DNA from: Parvibaculum sp039973015
GTDB lineage: Bacteria > Pseudomonadota > Alphaproteobacteria > Parvibaculales > Parvibaculaceae
Direction: 5' to 3'
Assembly: GCF_039973015.1 (NCBI RefSeq)
Contig: NZ_JBDWLT010000012.1
Span: 62,001-126,000 of the forward strand
Length of the DNA: 64,000 nt
A program made the translations under genes and the position numbers. The notes under the pieces were generated by a model that was not told the origin of the DNA, ran no database searches, and was given only the letters and a program-made list of their open reading frames with translations. Positions 43,355-52,015 of the stretch are shown piece after piece (within the stretch, counting starts at the first letter, position 1; the number at the start of each line of letters is the position of its first letter).

Positions 43355-44398
43355 ATGTCGCTTCGCGTTATCGAAATCACGGCGCCTGCCGGCTATGCCG
43401 ACACACTCGTCGCCCTTGCCGAACAATATGACGCTGTCGAGGTCTTCGCCGCCCGCAGCGCAGATGCGGGCGAGGCGCGTTGCATCGTCCACCTCGTTTG
43501 CGAGACGAACCGTGTGCAGGAATTCACGGATGCCGCGCAGAAGGCGATGGGCGGGGATGACAGCTGGCGGGCCGTCATGCTTGCCGTCGAGGGCACCGTT
43601 CCCGCATATGCGCCCGAAAAGGCGGAACGCCGCGCCGCCTTCAGGGCGGGGGCTGCAAGCCGGGAGGAAATCCGCGAAGAAGTCGCGCGCAATGCCGAGC
43701 TCGATTCGACCTTCCTCGTCCTCACCTTTCTCTCCGCCATTGTCGCGGCCATCGGCCTTCTCAACGACAATGTCGCTGTCATCATCGGCGCGATGGTGAT
43801 TGCGCCGCTGCTCGGGCCCAATCTCGCTTTCGCCTTGGGCACCGCGCTTGGCGACCGGGATCTCATGTTCAAGTCTATGCGCACAAATGCGGTGGGCATT
43901 TCGCTCACCGTCACGCTTGGTGTCGTCATCGCTCTTTTCTGGCGGCAGGGCTTCGAGGCGCCGGAACTCGTGAGCCGTACCAAGGTCGGGTATGACGGCA
44001 TCGCGCTTGCGCTCGCCTCGGGTGCTGCGGCCGTTCTTTCGCTGGTCGCGGGGCTGTCGAGTGCGCTTGTGGGGGTCATGGTCGCAGTCGCGCTCATGCC
44101 GCCCGCGGTTGCCATCGGCATCATGCTGGGAGCGGGGAGCCCCGAAGCCGCGCTCGGCGCTGCCGTTCTGCTCGGCGTCAATGTCGTTTGCGTCAATCTT
44201 GCCGCGCAGACGGTTTTCGTCGTCAAGGGCGTTCGCCCTCGCACCTGGTGGGAGCAAAAGGCGTCCGCCACCTCGCTCCGCCTCAACTTCGCCATGTGGC
44301 TGGTGCTGCTCGCTGCCCTGGTCGGCGCCATCGCCTGGCTCGATGTGCCGGTCGTCCCGACTCAGCTCATCGAAAGCGTGCAGGACGCGGTGGAATAG
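43355..44398 (+). CDS. DUF389 family inner-membrane protein
   Basis: A 347-residue protein. The N-terminal 100 residues are a soluble ACT/ferredoxin-like domain; a charged linker (AGAASREEIREEVARNAELD) leads into about six TM helices from residue 118 on. The family core is present: FLSAIVAAIGLLNDNVAVIIGAMVIAPLLGPN, then ALGTALGDRDL and VGVMVAVALMPPAVAIGI, quoted here only in part. The biochemical role of DUF389 proteins is not known. The start is preceded by GGAGGAGG. It lies 66 bp after the SRPBCC gene and may be co-transcribed. Confidence 0.85.
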   Translation: MSLRVIEITAPAGYADTLVALAEQYDAVEVFAARSADAGEARCIVHLVCETNRVQEFTDAAQKAMGGDDSWRAVMLAVEGTVPAYAPEKAERRAAFRAGAASREEIREEVARNAELDSTFLVLTFLSAIVAAIGLLNDNVAVIIGAMVIAPLLGPNLAFALGTALGDRDLMFKSMRTNAVGISLTVTLGVVIALFWRQGFEAPELVSRTKVGYDGIALALASGAAAVLSLVAGLSSALVGVMVAVALMPPAVAIGIMLGAGSPEAALGAAVLLGVNVVCVNLAAQTVFVVKGVRPRTWWEQKASATSLRLNFAMWLVLLAALVGAIAWLDVPVVPTQLIESVQDAVE

Positions 44399-44483
44399 GA
44401 GCCTGCCGGGTATGATTGCCCGTTTCCCGCCGATCCGCTAGAAGAAGCGCCAACTCCCTTTTGCCTCAAGGAAAAGCCCCCTC

Positions 44484-46139
44484 ATGGCCGCCTATCAGTA
44501 CGTCTATGTCATGGACCGCCTCTCGAAGACCTATCCGGGCGGCAAGCAGGTTCTGAAGGATATCCGACTTTCCTTCCTGCCCGGTGTGAAGATCGGTGTG
44601 GTCGGTCTCAACGGCGCGGGTAAGTCGACCCTGCTGCGCATCATGGCGGGCGTGGACAAGGAGTTCACAGGCGAGGCCTGGGCGGCGGAAAGCGCGAAAG
44701 TCGGCTATCTCCAGCAGGAGCCGGAGCTCGATCCCGCACTCAATGTGCTCGGCAATGTGATGGAAGGTGCCGCCGAAAAGAAGGCTCTGGTCGACCGTTA
44801 CAACGAGCTCGCCATGAACTACTCGGACGAGACGGCGGACGAGATGGCCAAGCTTCAGGACATCATTGACGCGCAAAACCTGTGGGATCTCGATTCACAG
44901 GTCGAGATGGCGATGGATGCGCTGCGCTGCCCGGACCCGGAAGCCGATGTGAACAACCTTTCTGGCGGTGAACGCCGCCGCGTTGCGCTCTGCCGCTTGC
45001 TGCTCGCAGCGCCTGACCTTCTGCTCCTCGACGAACCGACCAACCATCTCGACGCGGAATCCATCGCCTGGTTGCAGAACTATCTCAAGGAATATACGGG
45101 CACTGTCGTCATGGTCACCCATGACCGCTACTTCCTCGACAATGTGACGGGCTGGATTCTCGAACTCGACCGCGGTTCGGGCATTCCCTACGAAGGCAAC
45201 TATTCCTCATGGCTCGAACAGAAGGAAAAACGCCTCGAACAGGAAGGCCGTCAGGAGGAGGCGAAGCAGCGCACGCTGTCGCGCGAACTCGAATGGATCA
45301 GGCAGAGCCCCAAGGCCCGTCAGGCGAAGTCCAAGGCGCGTATCAGCGCTTATGACGAATTGCTCGCCGAGGCCGGCAAGCAGCAGGATGGCAAGGCCCA
45401 GATCGTCATTCCGGCGGGCCCGCGTCTTGGTGGCAATGTCTACGAGGCTGACAATATTTCCAAGGGCTTCGGCGACAAGCTTCTGATCGACGGTTTGTCC
45501 TTCAAGTTGCCGCCCGGCGGCATCGTCGGCGTCATTGGTCCGAACGGGGCGGGCAAGACGACGCTCTTCCGTATGCTGACGGGTCAGGAGAAGCCGGATT
45601 CGGGCACGCTCAAGATCGGCGAGACGGTCGTCATGGGCTATGTCGACCAGAGCCGCGACTCGCTCGACGCGAACAAAAATGTCTGGGAAGAAATCTCCGG
45701 CGGCACCGACATCATCGAACTCGGTCGCACGACCATGCCGAGCCGCGCCTATGTCGGCTCGTTCAACTTCAAGGATTCGGACCAGCAGAAAAAGGTCGGC
45801 CTTCTCTCAGGCGGCGAGCGCAACCGCGTTCACCTCGCCAAGATGCTGAAGTCGGGCGCAAACCTTCTTCTCCTCGACGAACCGACCAACGACCTCGACG
45901 TCGAAACGCTGCGCGCGCTCGAAGATGCGCTCGTGGCCTTTGCGGGCTGCGCCGTGGTCATCTCGCATGACCGCTGGTTTCTCGACCGCATTGCGACACA
46001 CATGCTCGCCTTCGAAGGCGACAGCCATGTCGAATGGTTCGAGGGCAACTACCAGGAATACGAGGAAGACAAGAAACGCCGCATGGGCCCTGCCGCGGAA
46101 ATCCCGACCCGGATCAAGTACAAGCGGTTCAGCCGTTAG
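44484..46139 (+). CDS. ettA: Energy-dependent translational throttle protein EttA (ABC-F)
   Basis: A 551-residue soluble ABC-F ATPase that binds the ribosomal E site and gates early elongation by ATP/ADP ratio. Both nucleotide-binding domains are complete: Walker A GLNGAGKST and GPNGAGKTT, signatures LSGGERRRVALCR and LSGGERNRVHLAK, Walker B LLLLDEPTNHLD and LLLLDEPTNDLD. EttA-specific marks are the MDRLSKTYPGGKQVLKDI start and the arm in the first domain (DPALNVLGNVMEGAAEKKALVDRYNELA region). No membrane segments. A hairpin terminator follows. Confidence 0.96.
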   Translation: MAAYQYVYVMDRLSKTYPGGKQVLKDIRLSFLPGVKIGVVGLNGAGKSTLLRIMAGVDKEFTGEAWAAESAKVGYLQQEPELDPALNVLGNVMEGAAEKKALVDRYNELAMNYSDETADEMAKLQDIIDAQNLWDLDSQVEMAMDALRCPDPEADVNNLSGGERRRVALCRLLLAAPDLLLLDEPTNHLDAESIAWLQNYLKEYTGTVVMVTHDRYFLDNVTGWILELDRGSGIPYEGNYSSWLEQKEKRLEQEGRQEEAKQRTLSRELEWIRQSPKARQAKSKARISAYDELLAEAGKQQDGKAQIVIPAGPRLGGNVYEADNISKGFGDKLLIDGLSFKLPPGGIVGVIGPNGAGKTTLFRMLTGQEKPDSGTLKIGETVVMGYVDQSRDSLDANKNVWEEISGGTDIIELGRTTMPSRAYVGSFNFKDSDQQKKVGLLSGGERNRVHLAKMLKSGANLLLLDEPTNDLDVETLRALEDALVAFAGCAVVISHDRWFLDRIATHMLAFEGDSHVEWFEGNYQEYEEDKKRRMGPAAEIPTRIKYKRFSR

Positions 46140-46146
46140 TTATCAG

Positions 46147-46175
46147 AGGGAGAGAAGGGCGACTTTCTCTCCCTT
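46147..46175 (+). terminator. Hairpin after ettA
   Basis: Stem AGGGAGAGAA / TTCTCTCCCTT around a short GGGCGAC loop, eight bases after the stop. The T run after it is only two bases, so termination may be partial. Confidence 0.55.
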
Positions 46176-46367
46176 GACGGTCCGGTACGATTTTTGTCCC
46201 TTGGATCGTGGTGTTTTCGGTGGAATACTCTTCTTTCCGCGACGTTTTTTTGACTTTTTCACCCTCCCTTAAACCCTCCCGCCTAGCTTGATCCTCCGAG
46301 GGGAACAGGAGGGGGCGCACCGGCGCGGCGGGCGATTGCTTGTCTGCGCTTTGCGACTGGTACGGGT

Positions 46368-47996
46368 ATGGGCAAGCTCAAACTTACCGATCAGGATATG
46401 GCGGTCATCCTCCAGGAGGCACTGGACCGCCTGCCGGGCGGTTTCGTCATTTTCGGGCCGGACCACGAGATACTGCTCTCGAACGGTCAAAACGAGCACG
46501 ATTTCGCGCATACGAACAAGGCGCTGCGCGAAGGCAAGACCTATCCCGAGGCCATACTCGCGGCAACGATGGCGGTACGGCCGGATCTCGCGCCGGAAGA
46601 TGCGCGCGCCGCGGCGGCCTATATCAGCGACATGCTTGAAAAGGGTGAACCCGTCGAAGTGCAGACGCCGCATGGCGCGATCATGCAAATTGTCGAAACA
46701 AAATTATCCTTTGGCGGCTCTGTTGCCGTGGGGGCCGATGTCACCGGTATCCATGCGCGTGAGAGGGAACTGAGAAAGGCGCGCAAGGAAGCCGAGGCCG
46801 CCAACGAGGCGAAGTCCGCCTTCCTTGCCAATATCAGTCATGAAATCCGTACGCCGCTGAATGGCATTCTCGGCATGGCGCAGCTTCTTGCCTCCAGCGA
46901 TCTCTCCGGCGAGCAGCGCGACCAGCTCGAAACGATCCTCGATAGCGGCAAGACCTTGATGGCGATCCTGAACGATGTGCTGGACCTCTCCAAGATCGAG
47001 GCAGGCAAGTTCGACATATCGCCCATCGACAACGATCTCGGGCATCTGTTGCGCCGTCTCGAAAAACTCTGGGCGCCGCGAGCGACGGAGAAAGGGCTCG
47101 CACTCAAACTCGAAATTGACGCGGACGCAGAAACCTTCCTGCGGTTCGATCCGGTGCGCGTACGCCAATGCGTGTCGAACCTTGTCTCGAATGCCATCAA
47201 GTTCACGGAAAAGGGCAGCGTTACCATCTCCACGAATGTTGTGCCGCTTGGTGACGATGCTTTCGAGGTGAGAATCCGTGTCGCCGATACCGGTATCGGC
47301 ATGAATGCGGAAACGGCCGGGAAGCTTTTCGCTCCCTTTGCGCAGGCGGATGCCTCCACCTCGCGCCGCTTCGGGGGCACGGGCCTCGGGCTTTCGATCA
47401 GCCTCAAGCTCGCCGAACTCATGGATGGGGGCATCACGGTTGAAAGCGAGGAGGGACAGGGAGCCGTCTTCACGCTCTTCTTTCGTGCCTTGTCGGGCTG
47501 CCGTACCGGGGAGGCGCTTTCCCATGAGGATGTGGACAAGACAGGCGGTGTGCGCTGGGCCAAGGGGCTTTCCATGCTGCTGGTTGACGATCACGCGCTC
47601 AATCGCAAGGTCGCGCGCCTCTTTCTCGAACCGCTCGGCATTTCGATCGTCGAGGCGGTGAATGGCGAGGAGGCGCTTCGCTGGCTGCAAACGCAGCCCT
47701 TCGATCTCGTTCTGCTGGACATGCATATGCCGGTGATGGATGGACCCGAAGCGCTCGCCCATATCCGTGCGCATGATGTGCCGGCAATTCGCGATGTGCC
47801 TGTTATTGCGCTGACGGCGGATTCGCTTGGGGTCAGCAAGCGGCACTATGACGAAATGGGGGCGGACGGGTATGTCGGAAAGCCCATCGATCACCGTGAA
47901 CTCATCGTCGAGATAGGGCGTGTGCTCGAAGACAAATATGGCCGGATACCTGCCCCCAGAAATGCCTTTCCGGATTTGCGCCGCGCCGGCTCCTGA
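46368..47996 (+). CDS. Hybrid sensor histidine kinase with PAS and receiver domains
   Basis: A 542-residue soluble kinase with no TM helix. Residues about 10-130 are a PAS-like sensor (ALDRLPGGFVIFGPDHEILLSN in part), then a short coiled coil, HisKA with the phosphorylated His158 (NISHEIRTPLNG), HATPase at about 255-375 (N box NLVSNAIKF, DTGIGM, FGGTGLGLSI) and a C-terminal receiver with Asp451 (LLDMHMPVMDG) and acidic pair Asp407-Asp408. The signal would be cytoplasmic. No separate response regulator or HPt protein lies next to it, so the output partner is elsewhere. GTATGG start at 46368 lacks a strong Shine-Dalgarno. Confidence 0.88.
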   Translation: MGKLKLTDQDMAVILQEALDRLPGGFVIFGPDHEILLSNGQNEHDFAHTNKALREGKTYPEAILAATMAVRPDLAPEDARAAAAYISDMLEKGEPVEVQTPHGAIMQIVETKLSFGGSVAVGADVTGIHARERELRKARKEAEAANEAKSAFLANISHEIRTPLNGILGMAQLLASSDLSGEQRDQLETILDSGKTLMAILNDVLDLSKIEAGKFDISPIDNDLGHLLRRLEKLWAPRATEKGLALKLEIDADAETFLRFDPVRVRQCVSNLVSNAIKFTEKGSVTISTNVVPLGDDAFEVRIRVADTGIGMNAETAGKLFAPFAQADASTSRRFGGTGLGLSISLKLAELMDGGITVESEEGQGAVFTLFFRALSGCRTGEALSHEDVDKTGGVRWAKGLSMLLVDDHALNRKVARLFLEPLGISIVEAVNGEEALRWLQTQPFDLVLLDMHMPVMDGPEALAHIRAHDVPAIRDVPVIALTADSLGVSKRHYDEMGADGYVGKPIDHRELIVEIGRVLEDKYGRIPAPRNAFPDLRRAGS

Positions 47997-48128
47997 GCTA
48001 TTTGCGCGGGAAGCCCTGCACCGATATCGATGGAATGTTCCGGCCGCGGGTTTCGAAGCGAAGGCCCTGCGTTCCGTCATCGCTGTGGAGAAGCGGCTCT
48101 GCGAGGCGTTCCGCGAAGTGTGAATGTG

Positions 48129-48162
48129 AAAACGGCGCACTCCGTGAGGAGCACGCCGTTTG
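48129..48162. terminator. Bidirectional terminator between the kinase gene and mlaC
   Basis: AAACGGCG / CGCCGTTT arms (48130-48137, 48154-48161) enclose CTCC-GTGA-GGAG. A-rich and T-rich flanks on both sides let it serve the plus-strand kinase gene and the minus-strand mlaC gene. Confidence 0.75.
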
Positions 48163-48184
48163 TCTTGTCCGGTTGCGGGGGAAA

Positions 48185-48853
48185 TCAGTTCGCGGCGCTG
48201 ATGTCCGAGATGTCTCCAGTTTCCGCCTTGCCAATCTGCTTGCGCAGATGGCTGAGGAGGGCGTTGAAGTCGCCGCCATTGTTGCGGATGACGCTGGTGA
48301 AGGTGGAGCGTTGTTCCTGCGCGAGCCAGACGCCGACGACGTTCACGTCGAAAATCTTGTAGCCGTCGCCGTCTTTCACGAGCCACCAGTCGACGCTGAC
48401 CGGTTCGCGTCCATTCGTGAACTTGATCTCGCTCTGCACAATAGCTTGCTTGTCGCCCTTGGTCTTGGCGCTGAGAATGTCGAGCTTCTCGTCGTTATAG
48501 TCGGCGAGCCGCGTGACATAGACCTTCACGATGAACTCGCGGACGAGCTTCAGATACTCGCTCTTCTGTTCCGCTGTCGGTGTGCGCAGATACTGGCCGA
48601 GCGCGAAGGCCGCAATGCGGTTCATGTCTGCGGTCTCGTCCAGAAGCTGGCCGAATTCGGCTTCCATTTCCGCCTTCGAAGCGCCCTTCTCGCTGATGAT
48701 GCCGATTGCGCGCTTCGAGACGTCGTCGACGAATATCTTGGCCTCGTCGCCGGTCGAGGCGGAAGCGTGGGCAACGCCAGCCAGAAAGGCCACGCAAAGT
48801 GCGAGCGGGGCGAGGAACCACCGGGACCGATGGGCTGTCAGTGTCGTGATCAT
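48185..48853 (-). CDS. mlaC: MlaC-type periplasmic phospholipid-binding protein
   Basis: A 222-residue secreted protein with a signal peptide (hydrophobic core about residues 13-30, cleavage near AHA). The mature part matches the MlaC/Ttg2D family: FVDDVSKRAIGII, then MNRIAAFALGQYLRTPTAEQKSEYLKLVREF and VDWWLVKDGDGYKIFDVNVVGVWLAQEQRSTFTSVI near the end. MlaC shuttles phospholipids across the periplasm between MlaA-porin and the inner-membrane MlaFEDB complex. ATG 48853 has GGAGAG; residues before it are not family-like. Downstream of mlaA by 70 bp in one operon; mlaFED are not in the window. Confidence 0.88.
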   Translation of the reverse strand: MITTLTAHRSRWFLAPLALCVAFLAGVAHASASTGDEAKIFVDDVSKRAIGIISEKGASKAEMEAEFGQLLDETADMNRIAAFALGQYLRTPTAEQKSEYLKLVREFIVKVYVTRLADYNDEKLDILSAKTKGDKQAIVQSEIKFTNGREPVSVDWWLVKDGDGYKIFDVNVVGVWLAQEQRSTFTSVIRNNGGDFNALLSHLRKQIGKAETGDISDISAAN

Positions 48854-48923
48854 TTTCACTCTCCAGATCCGGTGTGGAGCCTCTGACGCTCTGCCTGCCA
48901 CCCTTCTGGAAGCAGGCTCTGCA

Positions 48924-49781
48924 TTAGAAACTCGCAGACGGACTGTCAGTTTCGTTTGTGTCGAAATTTAGGTTGTCGATGTCGGGCAGATCGTCGAAAT
49001 CCCGGTTGCCATTGGCAATTTCGTTCTTCCGTATCTGCCGGTAAAGGTTGCGGACCGTGGCGTAGTGATCGACGGAGGTTCGCTCGATCTGATCCAGCGT
49101 GTCGAGGCTGCGGGCGCGCCGGTCGATGCCGTTCACGGCGAAGCGGATCAGCGGCACGTTGCTCGAGTCGTTCCAGTAGATATAGGTCAACGGATCGAAG
49201 AACTGGTCGACCACGAAACCCGTCAGGTCGCGGGGCGGGGCGGGGCCCAGCACCGGCAGGAAGAGATAGGGGCCTTCCGCGACGTCGTAGGTGCCGAGCG
49301 TCTGGCCGAAATCCTCGCTGTGCTGCGGCATGCCCCAGCCGGCGGCGGGGTCGAACAAGCCGAGCACGCCGACCGTCGTGTTGATGCCGAAGCGGCTTGC
49401 GGTGGTGCCCGCGCGGTCCCATTCGCCCTGCAACAGGTCGTTGGCGAGAATGACGGGGCTGCGCAAATTGTCGAGGAAGTTGCGGACGCCGTTGCGGCCC
49501 GGTTCCGGCACAACGCCGTCATACCAGGTGGCGACCGGCTTCAGCAGGATGGTGTCGAAAAACCTGTTCAACTCGAAGAAGTAGCGGTTCATCGGCTCAA
49601 GCGGATCGTTTTCGTCCACGCCATTATCTGTGTCCGTGCCGCTCGCTGCCATGGCCGGTTCGTCGGCAGCCATGGCCATGTGCGGCGCCGTCAGTCCGAG
49701 TGTGAGCGCCAGCGCGGCCGCAAGCGCGAAACCCGCGCGCAGACCTGCCGGCCGTTCGCCATTCCGATGCGTGGTCTTCAT
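48924..49781 (-). CDS. mlaA: MlaA/VacJ family outer-membrane lipid-asymmetry protein without a lipobox
   Basis: A 285-residue exported protein. The family core is clear: NDPLEPMNRYFFELNRFFD, PVATWYDGVVPEPGRNGVRNFLDNLRSP, FGINTTVGVLGLFDPA and YLFLPVLGPAPPRDLTG. MlaA removes misplaced phospholipid from the outer leaflet. The signal peptide (core about residues 20-40) ends AMA-AD with no cysteine, and the whole protein has none, so it cannot be a lipoprotein as E. coli VacJ is. ATG 49781 with GGGAG upstream is preferred to the ATG 15 bases earlier. The low-complexity segment after the signal is acidic. Confidence 0.88.
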   Translation of the reverse strand: MKTTHRNGERPAGLRAGFALAAALALTLGLTAPHMAMAADEPAMAASGTDTDNGVDENDPLEPMNRYFFELNRFFDTILLKPVATWYDGVVPEPGRNGVRNFLDNLRSPVILANDLLQGEWDRAGTTASRFGINTTVGVLGLFDPAAGWGMPQHSEDFGQTLGTYDVAEGPYLFLPVLGPAPPRDLTGFVVDQFFDPLTYIYWNDSSNVPLIRFAVNGIDRRARSLDTLDQIERTSVDHYATVRNLYRQIRKNEIANGNRDFDDLPDIDNLNFDTNETDSPSASF

Positions 49782-50033
49782 ATAGCCCGCTCCCATTCAA
49801 TGCCCGGCGGGCATCACACCGCCTCATTGCCGCAAGCATTCAGCCAACGGCTTAAATCCATGTGAACGGCGGGTCATTTGGTGCCAATTTCTCGCCGATT
49901 CCCGCGCCCCAGCGGTATCTCTGCCTATCATAGGCGCTCAGGGTTAACCAGCGCAGGCGGCTGCGGAGATGAAGAATCCGGCGAGGCGTCGAGAAAACGT
50001 CACAGTTGGAAAAAAGGGTTTTGGAAGACATAA

Positions 50034-50049
50034 AGATATGTTTATATCT
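50034..50049. promoter_or_regulatory. ArsR-type operator palindrome upstream of the methionine operon
   Basis: AGATAT-GTTT-ATATCT is a perfect 16-bp inverted repeat 30 bp before the regulator start, in a strongly AT-rich stretch of the otherwise featureless 297-bp gap. It is well placed for autoregulation by the ArsR-methyltransferase fusion protein. A TTGGAA at about 50006 may be the -35. Confidence 0.6.
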
Positions 50050-50078
50050 GCAACGAAACCTGAAGGACAGAATCGTAT

Positions 50079-51071
50079 ATGGAGCAACTTCTCGCAGGAT
50101 TGCGGGCGGCCGGTGAGCCTACCCGGCTTCGCCTTCTGGCTTTGCTGGTGCATAGCGAGCTGACGGTCACGGAACTGACGCAAATCCTGCGGCAGAGCCA
50201 GCCGCGTGTCAGCCGCCACCTCAAGCTGCTCTGCGAGGCGGGCCTTCTGGAGCGGTTTCGTGAGGGAAGCTGGGTCTTTTACCGCTTGGCGAGTAATGGC
50301 TCGGTGGCGGAGCTGGCTGCGGTTCTGAGCGGGCTCATCCCGCAGGAGGATCTGGTCATCGCGCGAGACCTCGAACGGCTTGAGGCGGTGCGCATGTCGC
50401 GGGCAGAAAAGGCGGCTGCCTATTTCCGCGCCAATGCCGACGAGTGGGGCCGGATTCGCTCGCTCTATGTGCCGGAAGACAAGGTCGAGCAGGCGATGCT
50501 CGAGCTGGGCGGTACAGGCGACATGGAACTTGTCGCCGATCTGGGAACGGGCACGGGCCGGATGCTGGAACTTTTCGGCCCCAGGTCGAAAGCCGGTCTC
50601 GGTATCGACCTCAGCCCGGAAATGCTCGCACTTGCCCGGGCGCAACTGGCACAGCAGTCGCTGCAGCATTGTTCGGTCAGGCAGGGCGATCTCTACGACC
50701 TGCCGATGCAGGACGGAACCGTCGATCTCGTGACGTCGCACATGGTGCTTCATTATCTCGACGATCCGGCGGCCTCCATTGCGGAAGCGGCCCGCGTCCT
50801 GAAGCCGGGCGGACGCCTGCTGATTGCGGACTTCGCGCCGCATGAGCTCGATTTTCTCCGGGACGGCCATGCCCATCGGCGGCTTGGCTTCTCGGAAGGT
50901 GAAGTGAACGAATGGCTGGCAGATGCCGGTCTCAATGTAGGTGAGACGAGGGTGCTCCCGCCGGAAGGCGGAGAGGACGCGAAGCTCACGGTGTTGATCT
51001 GGGTTGCCGACAAGCGTGGCTCGTCGCCCCGGACAACGAAAGCCTCAATCGAATTCGAGGGAGTTAAGTAG
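50079..51071 (+). CDS. ArsR-family regulator fused to a SAM-binding methyltransferase domain (SahR-like)
   Basis: A 330-residue fusion. Residues about 1-90 are an ArsR winged helix (TRLRLLALLVHSELTVTELTQ, then QSQPRVSRHLKLLCEAGLL). The rest is a class I methyltransferase fold with motif I LVADLGTGTG (151-160), an acidic second strand (GLGIDLS), and the post-motif VLKPGGRLLIADF. It lies 5 bp before metF and heads the methionine operon. Proteobacterial SahR regulators of ArsR type respond to S-adenosylhomocysteine and control methionine-cycle genes; the fused domain here is a natural sensor of the SAM/SAH pair. That role is inferred from context. It has no metal-binding Cys cluster in the HTH. 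Confidence 0.85.
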   Translation: MEQLLAGLRAAGEPTRLRLLALLVHSELTVTELTQILRQSQPRVSRHLKLLCEAGLLERFREGSWVFYRLASNGSVAELAAVLSGLIPQEDLVIARDLERLEAVRMSRAEKAAAYFRANADEWGRIRSLYVPEDKVEQAMLELGGTGDMELVADLGTGTGRMLELFGPRSKAGLGIDLSPEMLALARAQLAQQSLQHCSVRQGDLYDLPMQDGTVDLVTSHMVLHYLDDPAASIAEAARVLKPGGRLLIADFAPHELDFLRDGHAHRRLGFSEGEVNEWLADAGLNVGETRVLPPEGGEDAKLTVLIWVADKRGSSPRTTKASIEFEGVK

Positions 51072-51076
51072 GAATA

Positions 51077-51979
51077 ATGACGAAGACGCAGAAAAAAGAG
51101 CGAGAAGAACGGACCCGCGTGTCGTTTGAGTTTTTCCCTCCGAAGACGCCGGAGATGGAAGAGACGCTGTGGAAGTCCATTCGCAGGCTTGAGCCGCTTC
51201 AGCCGGAATTCGTCTCCGTCACCTATGGCGCGGGCGGGTCGACGCGCGAGCGCACGCATCAGACGGTGAAGCGCATCCATGACGAAACCTCTCTCGAACC
51301 CGTGGCGCATCTGACCTGCGTCGGCGCCTCGAAGGCCGAAGTCGACGATGTTATCCGTGCCTATTGGGATGCCGGCATCCGCCACATCGTTGCCTTGCGC
51401 GGCGATATGCCGGAACTCGGCGCGCCTTATCAGGCGCACCCCGAGGGCTATCAGTCGACGCCTGAGCTTATCGAGGGTATCCGCAAGGTCGCCGACTTCA
51501 ATGTGATCGTGTCGGCCTATCCCGAGAAGCACCCTGAATCCGAATCGCTTGAAGCCGACATCGAGCTTCTCAGGCGCAAGGTCGATGCAGGCGCCACGCG
51601 GGCCATTACGCAGTTCGTTTTCGATACGGATCAGCATGTGCGCTTTCTTGAAAAGGCGCGTGCGGCGGGCGTTGAGGTGCCGATCGTACCGGGCATCATG
51701 CCGACAACGAACTTCAAGGGAACGAAGCGCATGTCGGGCCGCTGTGGCGCGAGCATCCCCAAATGGCTGGAGGACTATTACATCGGTCTCGACGACGACC
51801 TGCCGACGCGCAAGCTGATCGGCGCCTATGTTGCCGCCGAGCAGGTCAACCGGTTGCGGAGCTACGGCTTCGACCGTTTCCACTTCTATACGCTTAACCA
51901 GGCGGATCTCACCTTTGCGATCTGCCATGTGCTGGGCCTTCGCCCGCAGACCGTTCCGGCCGAACCGGAAGCCGTCTGA
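51077..51979 (+). CDS. metF: Methylenetetrahydrofolate reductase
   Basis: A 300-residue FAD enzyme that makes 5-methyl-THF, the methyl donor for MetH. The barrel motifs are SFEFFPPKTPEME near the start (residues 16-28), SVTYGAGGSTRERT, HLTCVGASKAEV, HIVALRGDMPE and the FQFVFD-like TQFVFDTDQ with the later GIMPTTNFKG. Length is that of MetF. It is preceded by an AGGA site and follows the fusion regulator without a gap for a promoter, so it belongs to that operon. Confidence 0.95.
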   Translation: MTKTQKKEREERTRVSFEFFPPKTPEMEETLWKSIRRLEPLQPEFVSVTYGAGGSTRERTHQTVKRIHDETSLEPVAHLTCVGASKAEVDDVIRAYWDAGIRHIVALRGDMPELGAPYQAHPEGYQSTPELIEGIRKVADFNVIVSAYPEKHPESESLEADIELLRRKVDAGATRAITQFVFDTDQHVRFLEKARAAGVEVPIVPGIMPTTNFKGTKRMSGRCGASIPKWLEDYYIGLDDDLPTRKLIGAYVAAEQVNRLRSYGFDRFHFYTLNQADLTFAICHVLGLRPQTVPAEPEAV

Positions 51980-52015
51980 GCCCCCGCGAACCGAACAGCA
52001 CCTGGAGAAATGAAC

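Noticed and set aside
49782..52015. SAM or cobalamin riboswitch for the methionine operon
   Set aside because: I saw no conserved riboswitch core in the leader; regulation is better explained by the ArsR-type palindrome.
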